In this document: positions 48,623-58,289 of the stretch, piece after piece
Layout of the letters: each line of letters starts with the position of its first letter
Position numbering within the stretch: the stretch's first letter is position 1
Assembly: GCA_964400125.1 (NCBI GenBank)
Contig: CAYNSR010000003.1
Coordinates: 1-64,000 of the forward strand
From: Micavibrio sp964400125
GTDB lineage: Bacteria > Pseudomonadota > Alphaproteobacteria > Micavibrionales > Micavibrionaceae
DNA: 64,000 nucleotides
Direction of reading: 5' to 3'
Made by a program: the position numbers and the translations under genes
Notes under the pieces: generated by a model
The model's input: only the letters and a program-made list of their open reading frames with translations
Database searches by the model: none
What the model was told of the DNA's origin: nothing

Positions 48623-48976
48623 TCATAAAGGCGGCGGCATCAGCGCCATGACGGCTTCTTCCAGACGGTCATAGACGCGGTCGAACAGGCCGCTTTTATA
48701 GGCCCGGCCTTTGCCCTGCTGGTACAGCTCGTACATCACCTGTTGCGGCCCGACCTGACGGATGACGAAACGGAACAATGGCGGGTGAACGTCCGATTTG
48801 GCGTAACTGAACGTCGCAATGCCCGCATCGAAATCGCAATCGACGAAACGCGACATCAAAACCTTGCCCTGAATGGCCCGCAGATAGAGCGCATCGAGGC
48901 GCTGGAACTGGAAGCGGGTGAAGCCGGCTTTTTCGAATTTTCCGAAATGCGGATTATTAATCACGGTCAGATCCAT
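48623..48976 (-). CDS. Hypothetical protein
   Basis: A 117-residue soluble protein (MDLTVINNPHFGKFEKAGFT start; FRFVIRQVGPQQVMYELYQQ centre). No cysteine cluster, signal or membrane segment is seen. The regular mixture of strands and a final helix (VYDRLEEAVMALMPPPL) suggests a small alpha/beta domain. It has the same orientation as the preceding orphan and is divergent from the yfgM-like gene. No function is proposed. Confidence 0.65.
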   Translation of the reverse strand: MDLTVINNPHFGKFEKAGFTRFQFQRLDALYLRAIQGKVLMSRFVDCDFDAGIATFSYAKSDVHPPLFRFVIRQVGPQQVMYELYQQGKGRAYKSGLFDRVYDRLEEAVMALMPPPL

Positions 48977-49077
48977 AGAGTGATTATATCACAAGGTGTT
49001 AAAGAACCGGAAATAACTGGAAAAGCGCTGGAATTTGGCTAAGATAGCGCCCACACGCCAACCAAGGATGATCGATC

Positions 49078-49782
49078 ATGAGCGACCTGTTCAAGGAAAT
49101 CGACGAAGCCGTCCGTCGCGACAAAACCGCCAAGTTCTGGAAAGACAACGGCGCCTATTTTCTCGGCGGGGCCGTGATGCTGGTTTTGTTCACGGGGGCC
49201 TTCACCGCATGGAACGGTTGGAAACTGAAACAAAATACCGCGCAAACCAACCTGCTGGTCAGCGCCCTGTCGACGCCTTTCCCGGCAACGGCGCTGGATC
49301 TGGCGGCCGGGTCCTTGACGGGCGGCCATAAATCGGTGGCGTGGCTGCATCAGGCCAGCGCCCTGATCACGGATGAAAAACCGGAAGACGCACTCGCTGT
49401 CTTAAAAAAAATTCAAGCTGACGGCTCCACACCTGCCCTCTGGCGCGATCTGGCAACGCTGCTGGCGGCGCGTCTGTCTTTTGAAGGCGAGGCAACCGAG
49501 GATGATGCAAAAGCGCTTTATGCGAGCCTTGCGCCATTGCTCGATAAAAACAACCCGTGGCAGGCACAGGCCCACATGCAAGCCGCCATGATCGCGGCAG
49601 AAGGGATGAACGATCATGCGGCGGCGCTGAAACATCTGGGGGCCCTCTTGCAGGACACAAGCCTGCCTTCATCCTTGCATGAACGCGCACGGGCGCTGGA
49701 TCATCTCTATGGGTTGAAGGCCGCGCAGGAAAAATCCGACACCAAAACCGACACTACCCCTCTTGCAGAATCCAAGGGTTAA
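49078..49782 (+). CDS. YfgM-like membrane-anchored TPR protein
   Basis: A 234-residue protein with a cytoplasmic N-terminal helix (MSDLFKEIDEAVRRDKTAKF), one membrane helix (GAYFLGGAVMLVLFTGAFTA) and a periplasmic helical-repeat domain (LHQASALITDEKPEDALAVL; AAALKHLGALLQDTSLPSSL). In E. coli, YfgM binds PpiD at the SecYEG translocon. The order yfgM-bamB-der is the same there, which supports the identity. AAGGATG precedes the ATG; bamB follows after three bases. Confidence 0.88.
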   Translation: MSDLFKEIDEAVRRDKTAKFWKDNGAYFLGGAVMLVLFTGAFTAWNGWKLKQNTAQTNLLVSALSTPFPATALDLAAGSLTGGHKSVAWLHQASALITDEKPEDALAVLKKIQADGSTPALWRDLATLLAARLSFEGEATEDDAKALYASLAPLLDKNNPWQAQAHMQAAMIAAEGMNDHAAALKHLGALLQDTSLPSSLHERARALDHLYGLKAAQEKSDTKTDTTPLAESKG

Positions 49783-49785
49783 GCC

Positions 49786-51129
49786 ATGAAAAACCGTATC
49801 CTTTTGCTGAACGGCGCGATTGCGTTTCTGGCCCTGTCCCTGTCGGCCTGCGGCAGCGGATGGATGGGGGACGACAAGACGCAACCTCTGGCCGGAGAAC
49901 GTATTTCCGTGCTGGAAATGCAACGCCGTCTCGAACCCGACAGCGACGCGCTGAACGCGCAGGGCTTTATCGCCCCGCAATCGTGGAGCAATGAATTCTG
50001 GCCGCAAAAGGGTGGCTATCCCAATCACGCCATGCAACATCTGGCCCTGCCGGAACGCGCCCTGACCAGAGCCTGGCAAGCCGATATCGGCAAGGGATCA
50101 CAAAACAGCCTGCCGCTGATCACGCAGCCGATTCTAGTCGACGGGAAAATTTTTACCCTCGACACCGAATCCAGAATGTCTGCCTTTGACATTGCAACGG
50201 GCAAAAAAATCTGGGGGCAGAAGATCGCGCCGGTCGGTGAAGACGGTGATGACCCCGTGATCGCGGGCGGCATCGCCTATTCGCAGGGACGTTTGTATAT
50301 CACCAGCGGTTACAATGAATTACTGGTTGCTGACCCGGAAAACGGCAAGATCGTGTGGCGGAAAACCCTGCCCTCCCCCAGCCGCGCCGCGCCGACCGTG
50401 ATGGATAACCGCCTTTTTCTGGTGACGCTCGACAACCGCCTGATGACCTTCAGGACCGATGACGGGGCCTTGCTGTGGGAATTTGCGGGTCTGAGCGAAA
50501 CCGCCGGGCTTCTCGGCGCGGCCAGTCCTGCGGCCAGCCGCGATATCGTGATCCCGGCTTTTTCCTCCGGCGAAATCTTTGCCCTGCGGGTTGAAAACGG
50601 ATCCGTGGCGTGGTCTGACAACCTGAGCACCAGCCGCCGCATCGGCAATCTCTCCTCGCTTTCCGCCATTCGCGGCCTGCCTGTCATGGACAAGGGCGTG
50701 GTCTTCGCCGTCAGCTACGGCGGACGCATGGTGGCCATCGACGAACGCACGGGTGCGCGCATCTGGCAACGCGAAATCGGCGGGTCGGAAACACCGTGGG
50801 TTGCCGGAAACCATATCTTCCTGATTTCAACCGCCAACGAACTGGTCGGGATGGGCCGCGATACCGGGGTGATACGCTGGGTCACGGCGCTGCCGAGATA
50901 CGAAAACGCCGACAAACGCAAAGATCCGATCAGTTGGACCGGCCCGGTCCTTGCCGGGAACCGCCTGTTTGTCGCGGGCAGTAACGGAACCGTTCTGGAA
51001 GCCAACCCCGACACAGGCGAATTGATGCGCAACTGGGACGCGGGCGGCCCCGTCACCATTTCACCAATCGTGGCAGGCAACACGCTTTATCTGCTGACAG
51101 ACAAAGGAACGCTTAGCGCGTACAAATAA
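49786..51129 (+). CDS. bamB: Outer-membrane assembly lipoprotein BamB
   Basis: A 447-residue beta-propeller lipoprotein of the BAM complex. The signal ends in a lipobox (LALSLSAC, Cys about residue 22). PQQ-like repeats follow: IATGKKIWGQKIAPVGEDGD, NGKIVWRKTLPSPSRAAPTV, DDGALLWEFAGLSETAGLLG, NGSVAWSDNLSTSRRIGNLS and RTGARIWQREIGGSETPWVA. The end DKGTLSAYK is typical. It links BamA to substrate OMPs. It is embedded between the yfgM-like gene and der with spacers of three and five bases, clearly one operon. Confidence 0.94.
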   Translation: MKNRILLLNGAIAFLALSLSACGSGWMGDDKTQPLAGERISVLEMQRRLEPDSDALNAQGFIAPQSWSNEFWPQKGGYPNHAMQHLALPERALTRAWQADIGKGSQNSLPLITQPILVDGKIFTLDTESRMSAFDIATGKKIWGQKIAPVGEDGDDPVIAGGIAYSQGRLYITSGYNELLVADPENGKIVWRKTLPSPSRAAPTVMDNRLFLVTLDNRLMTFRTDDGALLWEFAGLSETAGLLGAASPAASRDIVIPAFSSGEIFALRVENGSVAWSDNLSTSRRIGNLSSLSAIRGLPVMDKGVVFAVSYGGRMVAIDERTGARIWQREIGGSETPWVAGNHIFLISTANELVGMGRDTGVIRWVTALPRYENADKRKDPISWTGPVLAGNRLFVAGSNGTVLEANPDTGELMRNWDAGGPVTISPIVAGNTLYLLTDKGTLSAYK

Positions 51130-51134
51130 AATCC

Positions 51135-52568
51135 ATGTTTACACTTGCCATCGTTGGCCGACCGAATGTTGGCAAGTCTACACTGTTCAACAGACTATCC
51201 CGTAAAAAACTGGCGATTATCGACGACACGCCGGGGGTAACGCGCGACTGGCGCGAATCCGAAGGGTGGGTTCTTGACCGCCAGATTGCGCTGATCGATA
51301 CGGCGGGACTGGAGGAAGCCTTCGACGATTCCATTCCTGGCCGCATGCGCCGCCAGACGGAATCGGCGATGAAGCATGCCGATGCCATCTTGTTTTTAGT
51401 CGATGGCCGCGCTGGGCTGACGCCCATGGACAAACATTTCGCCGATTTCCTGCGCCGCCAGAAAATCCCCGTCATTCTCGGGGTCAACAAATGCGAAAAC
51501 GAAAACGCCGCCGCCGCCGGACTGGCCGAAGCTTTTGTCCTCGGCCTTGGCGACCCGATCCCGTTTTCCGCCGCCCATGGTTACGGGCTTGAAGACCTTT
51601 ATCACGCGCTTATGCCGCTGATGGGGGAGGATGAAAAACCCGAAGACGACGATGCCGCCTTCGAACGCGCCATGGCCCATGAAGACCGTGATCTGGATGC
51701 GCTGGAGGGGCTGGAGGATTACGATTTCAGCGCCGAAGAAGAACCGGTCGATGAAGATAAACCCTTGCGCCTTGCCATTGTCGGGCGGCCCAATGTCGGA
51801 AAATCGACGTTACTGAACGCTTTGGTCGGGGACGACCGCGTCATGACCGGGCCGGAAGCGGGCATTACCCGCGACGCCATCGCCGTCAAATGGGAATGGC
51901 GCAACCACAAAATTCGTCTGGTTGATACCGCCGGAATGCGCCGGAAAGCAAAAGTCGACGACAAGATTGAAAAAATGTCCGTCGATGATTCCTTGCGCGC
52001 CATTCGCCTTGCCGAAGTGGTCGTTCTGGTTTTGGATGCGGAAGCAATGTTTGAACGGCAAGATCTGGTCATTGCCGACCACATCATCAGCGAAGGCCGC
52101 GCCCTTGTGATCGCCATCAACAAATGGGATACGGTCGAGGATAAAAACGAGCGCCTGAAACTGGCGCGCGAACGCACGGAAGAATCACTGGGGCAGTTAA
52201 AAGATGTCCCGATCGTGCCGCTTTCTGCGCTGCGCGGGCGCGGACTTGATCCGCTGATGAAAACGGTTCTGGATACCCACCAGATATGGAACCGCCGCGC
52301 CAAAACCCCGGCATTGAATCGCTGGCTGCGTGGCATGGAAGCGCAAAACCCCGCGCCGCTGGCGCAGGGACGCCATAACCGCCTGCGCTATATTACCCAG
52401 ATCAAGGCCCGCCCACCCACGTTCGTCATGTGGGTCAACCGCCCCGACGATCTGCCGGAAACGCACAAGCGTTTCATCATCAACGGGTTGCGCCGGGACT
52501 TCGATATTCCGGGGGTTCCCATACGCCTGCTCGTCCGGGCCAGCAAGAACCCCTACAAGACAAGTTAA
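51135..52568 (+). CDS. der: GTPase Der (EngA)
   Basis: A 477-residue 50S-assembly GTPase with two tandem G domains and a KH-like domain. G1 of the first is VGRPNVGKST (about residues 6-15), of the second IVGRPNVGKSTLLNALVG (about 215). NKCE and NKWD are the G4 motifs and VDTAGMRRKAK follows the second G3. The linker between the domains is long and acidic (EDRDLDALEGLEDYDFSAEE). The C-terminus (FVMWVNRPDDLPETHKRFII) is the KH-like region. It is the last gene of the bamB operon. Confidence 0.97.
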   Translation: MFTLAIVGRPNVGKSTLFNRLSRKKLAIIDDTPGVTRDWRESEGWVLDRQIALIDTAGLEEAFDDSIPGRMRRQTESAMKHADAILFLVDGRAGLTPMDKHFADFLRRQKIPVILGVNKCENENAAAAGLAEAFVLGLGDPIPFSAAHGYGLEDLYHALMPLMGEDEKPEDDDAAFERAMAHEDRDLDALEGLEDYDFSAEEEPVDEDKPLRLAIVGRPNVGKSTLLNALVGDDRVMTGPEAGITRDAIAVKWEWRNHKIRLVDTAGMRRKAKVDDKIEKMSVDDSLRAIRLAEVVVLVLDAEAMFERQDLVIADHIISEGRALVIAINKWDTVEDKNERLKLARERTEESLGQLKDVPIVPLSALRGRGLDPLMKTVLDTHQIWNRRAKTPALNRWLRGMEAQNPAPLAQGRHNRLRYITQIKARPPTFVMWVNRPDDLPETHKRFIINGLRRDFDIPGVPIRLLVRASKNPYKTS

Positions 52569-52574
52569 TGACGA

Positions 52575-53300
52575 TTACGCCTCTTGCGCCTTGATCCGTT
52601 CGCCATGGCGGGCGCAGGAAGGGCTGGCCAGTTCGAGAAAGAGATTGGCGATATAATCCGGCGTCGCCAGAGTCTCCGGATTTTCTCCCGGAAACGCCTC
52701 TGCCCGCATGGCGGTACGCACCCGTCCCGGATCGACGATGTTGACGCGGATCGTGGTTTTATCGGTTTCCGCCTTGTAGGTTCGCGCCAGAGATTCCAAC
52801 CCCGCCTTACTGGCGGCATACGCTCCCCAATAGGCGCGATAGCCTTCTGCGGCACCGCTGCTGACGAAAACGACGCGGCCTGCATCGCTGGCGCGGAGCA
52901 ACGGGTCGAGCGTCCGGAGAAGGCGGAAATTGGCGGTGAGATTGAGGGCGATCACCCGGTCCCAGTCATTGGCCTTGGTGTGCCCCAACGGCCCCAGCGT
53001 GCCAAGCATCCCGGCATTGCCGACAAAGATATCAAGTCTCCCGGTTTTTTCCGCCAGCGCCGGACCCAGCGTGTCTATTTTATCGTGATCGAGAAGATCG
53101 AGCGGCACCAGTGTTGCTTTCCCGCCTTCCCCCCTGATTTCATCATCTATCTTTTCCAGAGCCCGTGTATTACGCGCCACCAGAACCACATGCGCCCCCG
53201 CGCGCGCATACGCCTTTGCCACGGCGGCACCAATTCCACGCGACGCCCCTGTAACGAGTGCTACGCGATCGGCCAGAATTTGTTCGTATTGTACGCTCAT
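52575..53300 (-). CDS. Short-chain dehydrogenase/reductase
   Basis: A 241-residue classical SDR. NAD(P)-binding TGASRGIGAAVAKAYARAGA, then VGNAGMLGTLGP (NAG motif), and the catalytic Tyr-Lys in YWGAYAASKAGLESLARTYK. The Ser is in VVFVSSGAAEGY. Substrate unknown; DIVDPG-type NIVDPGRVRTAMRAE favours small alcohols or acyl groups. Its ATG overlaps the purF stop (ATGA), so it is the last gene of the cvpA-purF run. It converges with der. Confidence 0.9.
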   Translation of the reverse strand: MSVQYEQILADRVALVTGASRGIGAAVAKAYARAGAHVVLVARNTRALEKIDDEIRGEGGKATLVPLDLLDHDKIDTLGPALAEKTGRLDIFVGNAGMLGTLGPLGHTKANDWDRVIALNLTANFRLLRTLDPLLRASDAGRVVFVSSGAAEGYRAYWGAYAASKAGLESLARTYKAETDKTTIRVNIVDPGRVRTAMRAEAFPGENPETLATPDYIANLFLELASPSCARHGERIKAQEA

Positions 53301-54757
53301 CCTTTGATCCGCTTTTCTTTTGACTGTAGGTGTGTGCCGTTCAAGGCGGCATCATGATCGGTCAATTCCACCGGATATTCCCCCGTGAAGCAGGCATCGC
53401 AGAATCGCCTGTCCGGACCGGCACGGTCCTGTCCCATGGCGCGGTACAAGCCATCTACTGAAATATAGGCGAGGGAATCAACGCCGATAAATTCCCTGAT
53501 CTGTTCTTCATTCATCCGGTGCGCCAGGAGCTCTTCGGTGCTAGGGGTGGCGATGCCGTAGAAACAGCTATGTTTTGTCGGCGGCGAAGAAATCCGCATA
53601 TGCACTTCCCGCGCCCCGGCGGCGCGAATCATATCGACGATCTTGCGCGACGTCGTGCCGCGCACGATGGAATCATCGACCAGAACGACGGATTTCCCCT
53701 CGATGAGCGGGCGGTTAGCGTTATGTTTCATCTTCACGCCGAGATGACGAATCTGGTCAGTAGGCTCAATAAAGGTGCGCCCAACATAATGATTGCGGAT
53801 AATGCCGAATTCAAAAGGCACGCCGCTGGATTCGGCATACCCGATCGCGGCAGGCACGCCACTATCGGGAACCGGGACGACGACCTCCGCGCCGGGGCAC
53901 GGCGATTCCCGCGCCAGTTCCGCACCGATCAGCTTGCGCATCCGGTAAACGGACTCCCCTTCCACGAAGGAATCGGGTCGTGCAAAATAGATATATTCAA
54001 AAATGCAGAAACGCCGCGGCTGGTCCGGGCCGAACGGTTTTCGGCTATGGACTCCGCTATCGTCAATCAGAACCATTTCGCCGGGTTCAATATCACGCAC
54101 CAGTTCCGCGCCGATAATATCAAGGGCGCAGGTTTCAGAGGCCAGAATATACGCCCCCCCCAACCGCCCGAGAACCAGAGGCCGCAGGCCGTTCGGGTCG
54201 CGCGCGCCGATCACGCCGCCGTCATAAAGCGCCACCAGAGAATAAGCACCCTTGATCTGGCGCAACGCATCGATAAAACGCTCCGGAACATCCGCGCACC
54301 GCGATACGGCCATCAGATGAACAATGACTTCCGTATCGGTTGTGGAATGGAATAACGCGCCGTTTTCCACGAGCCGGTTGCGTAACATTTGTGCATTGGT
54401 CAGGTTCCCGTTATGGCCGAGGGCAAATCCGCCAAAGGCGAGATCTGCATAAAGCGGCTGGATATTACGCTCCAGCGTTGCGCCCGTTGTGGCGTAGCGG
54501 TTATGCCCGATCGCCGTGCGCCCTTTCAGGCGCGCAATCACATCGCCCTTTGTAAAAATGGAATCAACCAGCCCCAGAGCGCGATGCGCATGAAATCCGG
54601 TTGCATCGCAGGAGACGATTCCGCTGGCTTCCTGTCCGCGATGCTGCAGAGCGTGAAGCCCCAGCGCCGTCAGCGCGGCGGCATCGTCGTGGCCATAAAC
54701 CGCAAACACACCACATTCTTCGTGAAGCTTGTCATCGTCGAACGGGTGCATGTGCAT
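53297..54757 (-). CDS. purF: Amidophosphoribosyltransferase
   Basis: A 486-residue enzyme for the first step of purine synthesis. The nucleophile Cys lies at EECGVFAVYGHDDAAA, close to the N-terminus, and needs removal of the short pro-sequence (MHMHPFDDDKLHEE). Canonical motifs include ALQHRGQEASGIVSCDA and GAYSLVALYDGGVIGARDPN. The PRPP loop is VVLVDDSIVRGTTSRKIVDM. ATG 54757 follows AAGGAA. cvpA lies nine bases upstream, as in E. coli, and an SDR gene overlaps downstream. Confidence 0.97.
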   Translation of the reverse strand: MHMHPFDDDKLHEECGVFAVYGHDDAAALTALGLHALQHRGQEASGIVSCDATGFHAHRALGLVDSIFTKGDVIARLKGRTAIGHNRYATTGATLERNIQPLYADLAFGGFALGHNGNLTNAQMLRNRLVENGALFHSTTDTEVIVHLMAVSRCADVPERFIDALRQIKGAYSLVALYDGGVIGARDPNGLRPLVLGRLGGAYILASETCALDIIGAELVRDIEPGEMVLIDDSGVHSRKPFGPDQPRRFCIFEYIYFARPDSFVEGESVYRMRKLIGAELARESPCPGAEVVVPVPDSGVPAAIGYAESSGVPFEFGIIRNHYVGRTFIEPTDQIRHLGVKMKHNANRPLIEGKSVVLVDDSIVRGTTSRKIVDMIRAAGAREVHMRISSPPTKHSCFYGIATPSTEELLAHRMNEEQIREFIGVDSLAYISVDGLYRAMGQDRAGPDRRFCDACFTGEYPVELTDHDAALNGTHLQSKEKRIKG

Positions 54758-54766
54758 CGCGTTTCC

Positions 54767-55504
54767 TTACTGATTCGTTTCAATCAACTGATCGAGACTT
54801 TCACGTTGTTCGGGCCTGTATCCGGCACCGTCCTCCACATCAGGGCGCGGCGCAACGGATTCCCGCACGGCATTGGCCTTTTCTGCGGTATTTTTGAGAG
54901 CCTCGATCTCTTCCATATGCTTGCGGGCCTCATCCATTTTTTTATCGGCCTGTGTGTCTGCATTCTCTGCGGATTTTTCGACACCCTCGGGCAGGAAAGC
55001 GGCGATCCATTGCGAACCCATCGTAATATAGTCGTGGGTCCGGCTGCCTTTCATCGGCCCCCACGCATCGCGTTCGTCCTTTTCAACCAGCAGCATGATC
55101 GGTAAATACAAAAGACAAAGAAGCAATACCGCCCGCGCCGCGCCAAACAACACCCCCAGCGTCCGGTCCACCGGGCCAAGCCCGACCGCCTTGGCCCCGG
55201 CGGAAAGAAAATGAGACAAAACCGACAGGACAACCACGACCACAACGAAAATCAGGCCGTATGCGCAAACATCCGCGACAATATCCATCGGAACGGCATC
55301 GAAAAGCTTTTCAATCTTATCGGGGTCGTCACTGACGCCGAGCCAGTTGCGCATTACCGGCACCAGAATCGGCCCGCCGAAATACGATGCCGCCAGACCG
55401 CCTGCGACGCCGACAATCGTCAGCAATTCGCGGATAAAACCGCGCAGGAAGGCTATAACGGAAGAAATCAGGACAGCCGCCAGAACAATGGCATCAAAAA
55501 TCAT
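54767..55504 (-). CDS. cvpA: CvpA-family membrane protein
   Basis: A 245-residue inner-membrane protein. About four membrane segments: DAIVLAAVLISSVIAFLRGF, LLTIVGVAGGLAASYFGGPI, ICAYGLIFVVVVVVLSVLSH-like (CAYGLIFVVVVVVLSVLSHF) and TLGVLFGAARAVLLLCLLYL. The RDFAxGFIRE-type FLRGFIREL of the family is present. The C-terminal 90 residues form a soluble, coiled-coil-like, acidic domain (HMEEIEALKNTAEKANAVRE) longer than in E. coli CvpA. Next to purF as usual; its role in purine or membrane stress is still unclear. Confidence 0.9.
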   Translation of the reverse strand: MIFDAIVLAAVLISSVIAFLRGFIRELLTIVGVAGGLAASYFGGPILVPVMRNWLGVSDDPDKIEKLFDAVPMDIVADVCAYGLIFVVVVVVLSVLSHFLSAGAKAVGLGPVDRTLGVLFGAARAVLLLCLLYLPIMLLVEKDERDAWGPMKGSRTHDYITMGSQWIAAFLPEGVEKSAENADTQADKKMDEARKHMEEIEALKNTAEKANAVRESVAPRPDVEDGAGYRPEQRESLDQLIETNQ

Positions 55505-55599
55505 GGAAAAACCCGGGTGGTTGGTGTCTGGGACGATATGGTAACGCTTCGAAAGCGAATTGCAAGGACCGGCAGCAAAAAAAGAGATTCGCGCCGTTC

Positions 55600-56997
55600 C
55601 TATCCCTGCACGGCGCGAATTGCCTGACGGTCGATGGTCTGGTCGATCAGGGCTTGGAGGCGGTCAATTTCCGTGACCGCCAACGGGTCTGACTTTGTGT
55701 CCTTGCGGTTGTTTTTTCGGGCAGGCATATAGGCGCGCTTGAACCCCAGCTTGGCAGCCTCCTTCAGCCTTGTATCGGGCTGCGATACCTGCCGGATTTC
55801 CCCGGCCAGACCGATTTCACCGAAAAAAACCGTATCCGCCGGAAGCGGCGATCCGCCAAAGGCGCTCATGACCGCCGCCGCCACGGCCAGATCGGCCGCG
55901 GGTTCGGCAATGCGGATGCCGCCTGCGATATTCAGATAGATATCGCTCATCCCCATCTGTACGCCGCAGCGAGCCTCAAGCACGGCCAGAATCATCGATA
56001 GGCGGTTGGCATCGTAACCGATGACCGCACGGCGGGGCGTGCCGAAGGTACTGGGTGCCACCAGCGCCTGTACCTCGACCAGCAAAGGCCGGGTGCCTTC
56101 CAGCGCTGCAAGAACGGCACTGCCCGCGACATCACTTTGCCGTTGCGCCAGAAACAAGGCGGATGGATTTGCAACCTCGATCAGGCCTTCGGCGGCCATT
56201 TCAAAAACGCCGATTTCATCGGTCGGGCCAAAACGGTTTTTCACCGCGCGCAGGATACGAAACTGGTGCGAACGGTCGCCTTCAAAATATAAAACCGTAT
56301 CCACCATGTGTTCGAGCACACGCGGTCCGGCAATCTGCCCGTCTTTGGTGACATGACCGACGAACAGCACGGCGATATTGCGTTTTTTGGCAATGCGGAT
56401 CAGTTCCTGCGCCGCCGTGCGCACCTGCGTCACTGTTCCGGGCGCACTATCCACCGTATCGATATGCATGGTCTGGATTGAATCAACGACAACCAGCCGG
56501 ATGTTTTCCGATTCCATGGTCGAAGCAATATCGCGCACATTGGTCGCAGACGCCAACGACACCTGTGATTCCGCAAGCCCAAGGCGGCTTGCGCGCAGGC
56601 GCACCTGATCGACGGCTTCCTCACCCGATACATAAATGCAGCGTGCATTTCGCTGCCCCAGTGCGCAGACAACCTGCAATAAAAGCGTCGATTTTCCGAT
56701 CCCCGGATCGCCGCCGATCAGCAGTGCCGAACCCGGCACCAGACCGCCGCCCGTCACGCGGTCGAATTCACCGATTCCCGTCACCATGCGCGGCAACATG
56801 GTATGATCTTCACCCTTAAGATCAACCAGTTCCAAAGCATGACCTTTGGCCTTGGCCCCCAGCCCTTTCGGCGTCGTGGCCTCGACGACTTCTTCTGCGA
56901 TAGAATTCCATTCCCCGCAGGAATCGCATTTTCCGCTCCAGCGCGACGTCACCGAACCGCAGGACTGACAGACGAAAGATGTGCGTGATTTGGCCAT
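55600..56997 (-). CDS. radA: DNA repair protein RadA
   Basis: A 465-residue RecA-like branch-migration helicase of recombination. The N-terminal zinc finger has four Cys (FVCQSCGSVTSRWSGKCDSC). Walker A is GGDPGIGKSTLLLQV, and the RadA motif is KNRFGPTDEIGVFEM. The C-terminal Lon-like domain includes VDGGIRI-type NIAGGIRIAEPAADLAVAAA and FFGEIGLAGEIRQV. All are canonical. The length is typical (about 455). It is upstream of cvpA by about 95 bases and may share its transcript. Confidence 0.97.
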   Translation of the reverse strand: MAKSRTSFVCQSCGSVTSRWSGKCDSCGEWNSIAEEVVEATTPKGLGAKAKGHALELVDLKGEDHTMLPRMVTGIGEFDRVTGGGLVPGSALLIGGDPGIGKSTLLLQVVCALGQRNARCIYVSGEEAVDQVRLRASRLGLAESQVSLASATNVRDIASTMESENIRLVVVDSIQTMHIDTVDSAPGTVTQVRTAAQELIRIAKKRNIAVLFVGHVTKDGQIAGPRVLEHMVDTVLYFEGDRSHQFRILRAVKNRFGPTDEIGVFEMAAEGLIEVANPSALFLAQRQSDVAGSAVLAALEGTRPLLVEVQALVAPSTFGTPRRAVIGYDANRLSMILAVLEARCGVQMGMSDIYLNIAGGIRIAEPAADLAVAAAVMSAFGGSPLPADTVFFGEIGLAGEIRQVSQPDTRLKEAAKLGFKRAYMPARKNNRKDTKSDPLAVTEIDRLQALIDQTIDRQAIRAVQG

Positions 56998-57105
56998 GAA
57001 GGATCATCCGTATCGGGGTTGTAGCAATATTCTCCTTTATCCCCGATTAATGCCGCAATCTCAAGGCCGTCATGCATTTCCTTGAGTATAATTCAATAAC
57101 GAAAA

Positions 57106-58220
57106 CTATCTTCCTTGCCCTGGAGTAATATTATTTCTTTGCGTTAGGTAGGTTTCATGCTCCGCAATCACTGGATCTGGTTGCGCCACTTCTGCAGCCG
57201 AATCTGAGAATGTCGGCTTTAAACTAGGTACATTATCCAACCCGGAGAACGGCTTGCGCGCAGGAGAGGATGGAATCGGTATCATCGCAGGGGATGTTTC
57301 AGTGCTTTTTTCTGCAGAGGTTATCTCCTGATTCAACTGGTTCAGGCGATAATCAACGACCACATCAGAAGCTATGCTGCCGAGAGTGCGTAAGGGATTA
57401 TTGAATACGCGTACGCCAAAAGGTTGTTCTGCATATGTAACATTGCGCACTTGCTCTGACTTCGCAGGATCAATCTGCAAACGACCGATGCCAAAAGCCG
57501 CGTTATAGCCGCGCATGTCGATACGGTCGAGAAAATTGCTAGCAACTTGGCGGCCTGTTCCAGCCACATTGGTTCCATCAAGAACGCGCGTCACAATTCC
57601 ATTGTCCTGTTGAAAAGACTTGCCCTGCGGCACTGCGCTTGCACTCATATCAAAGCTGATAATCGATTCATTTCCGGAAAGTTTCAGCTTTCCGGGATCA
57701 GGTGCAAAGGCAATCGCTGGCAAATTCTGCGACTTTGCTTCATGCAGAGCGATGGTTGACCCCGATCACCGTGGCCAACCAAAACAAGACCGGGATGTTG
57801 TCCCTTCCACTGTGCAATCTGCGCCTTCCCTTGTGCATAGGATTCCGGTTGTGGGCCAAGCTTGTTTCGTACAGCCTCGCCGGGGCCTGCAACAGAAAGA
57901 ACAGTTGCAACAACAGCATCCCCCTTTTTCCACAAACTCATGCTAAGACTATCGACAGAGCTATTATCTTTCTGAATGCGGTCAATTCTTTTCCAACCAT
58001 GGACGTCTTCCGTATCGCTGATCTTGCCTGTAAGACGATTATCGCGGTCATAATTGTCATGCGCCATGATCTGTGCAATCTGACCAATCGGTTCAACGGT
58101 TTTGGGGTCTTTCAGAGGGTCAATTTTGGGGTTTTTTGCACGATGGATCGCTGTAATAATATCTTCATGAAGACTGGAACCTGATGCAGATGATTTTTCG
58201 CTGTTCGTTTCGGTTGCCAT
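57106..58220 (-). pseudogene. Lipase-fold (Mbeg1/DUF2974-like) gene with a one-base frameshift
   Basis: Two frames overlap: 58220-57684 and about 57768-57106. Adding one G to the four-base run at 57760-57763 (minus-strand GGGG) joins them as VLVGHGDRGSTIALHEAKSQ, then NLPAIAFAPDPGKLKLSG. The joined protein is about 370 residues. GWKRIDRIQK, SMSLWKKGDAVVATVL and YAQGKAQIAQWKGQHPGLVL resemble lipase-fold Mbeg1/DUF2974 proteins. The nucleophile elbow reads VGHGDRG, with Gly where Ser is expected. The C-terminal third is Pro/Ser-rich. The shift is either a real mutation or a sequencing slip in a homopolymer. The start at ATG 58220 follows GGGAGGGG. Confidence 0.65.
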
Positions 58221-58252
58221 TATCACCCCTCCCTTTTATCACCCCTCCCTTT
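58221..58252. repeat. 16-bp tandem duplication over the ribosome site
   Basis: TATCACCCCTCCCTTT occurs twice in direct succession (58221-58236 and 58237-58252). On the minus strand each copy carries AAAGGGAGGGG, the Shine-Dalgarno region of the frameshifted gene. Only the proximal copy is correctly spaced to ATG 58220. A recent replication slippage is the simplest cause. Confidence 0.8.
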
Positions 58253-58289
58253 TCTTTGAGTAGGTTAACATATCAACCTTAACACTTTA

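Noticed and set aside
58221..58252. CRISPR-like direct repeats
   Set aside because: The two units are directly adjacent with no spacer; no CRISPR array or cas gene was seen anywhere in the window.
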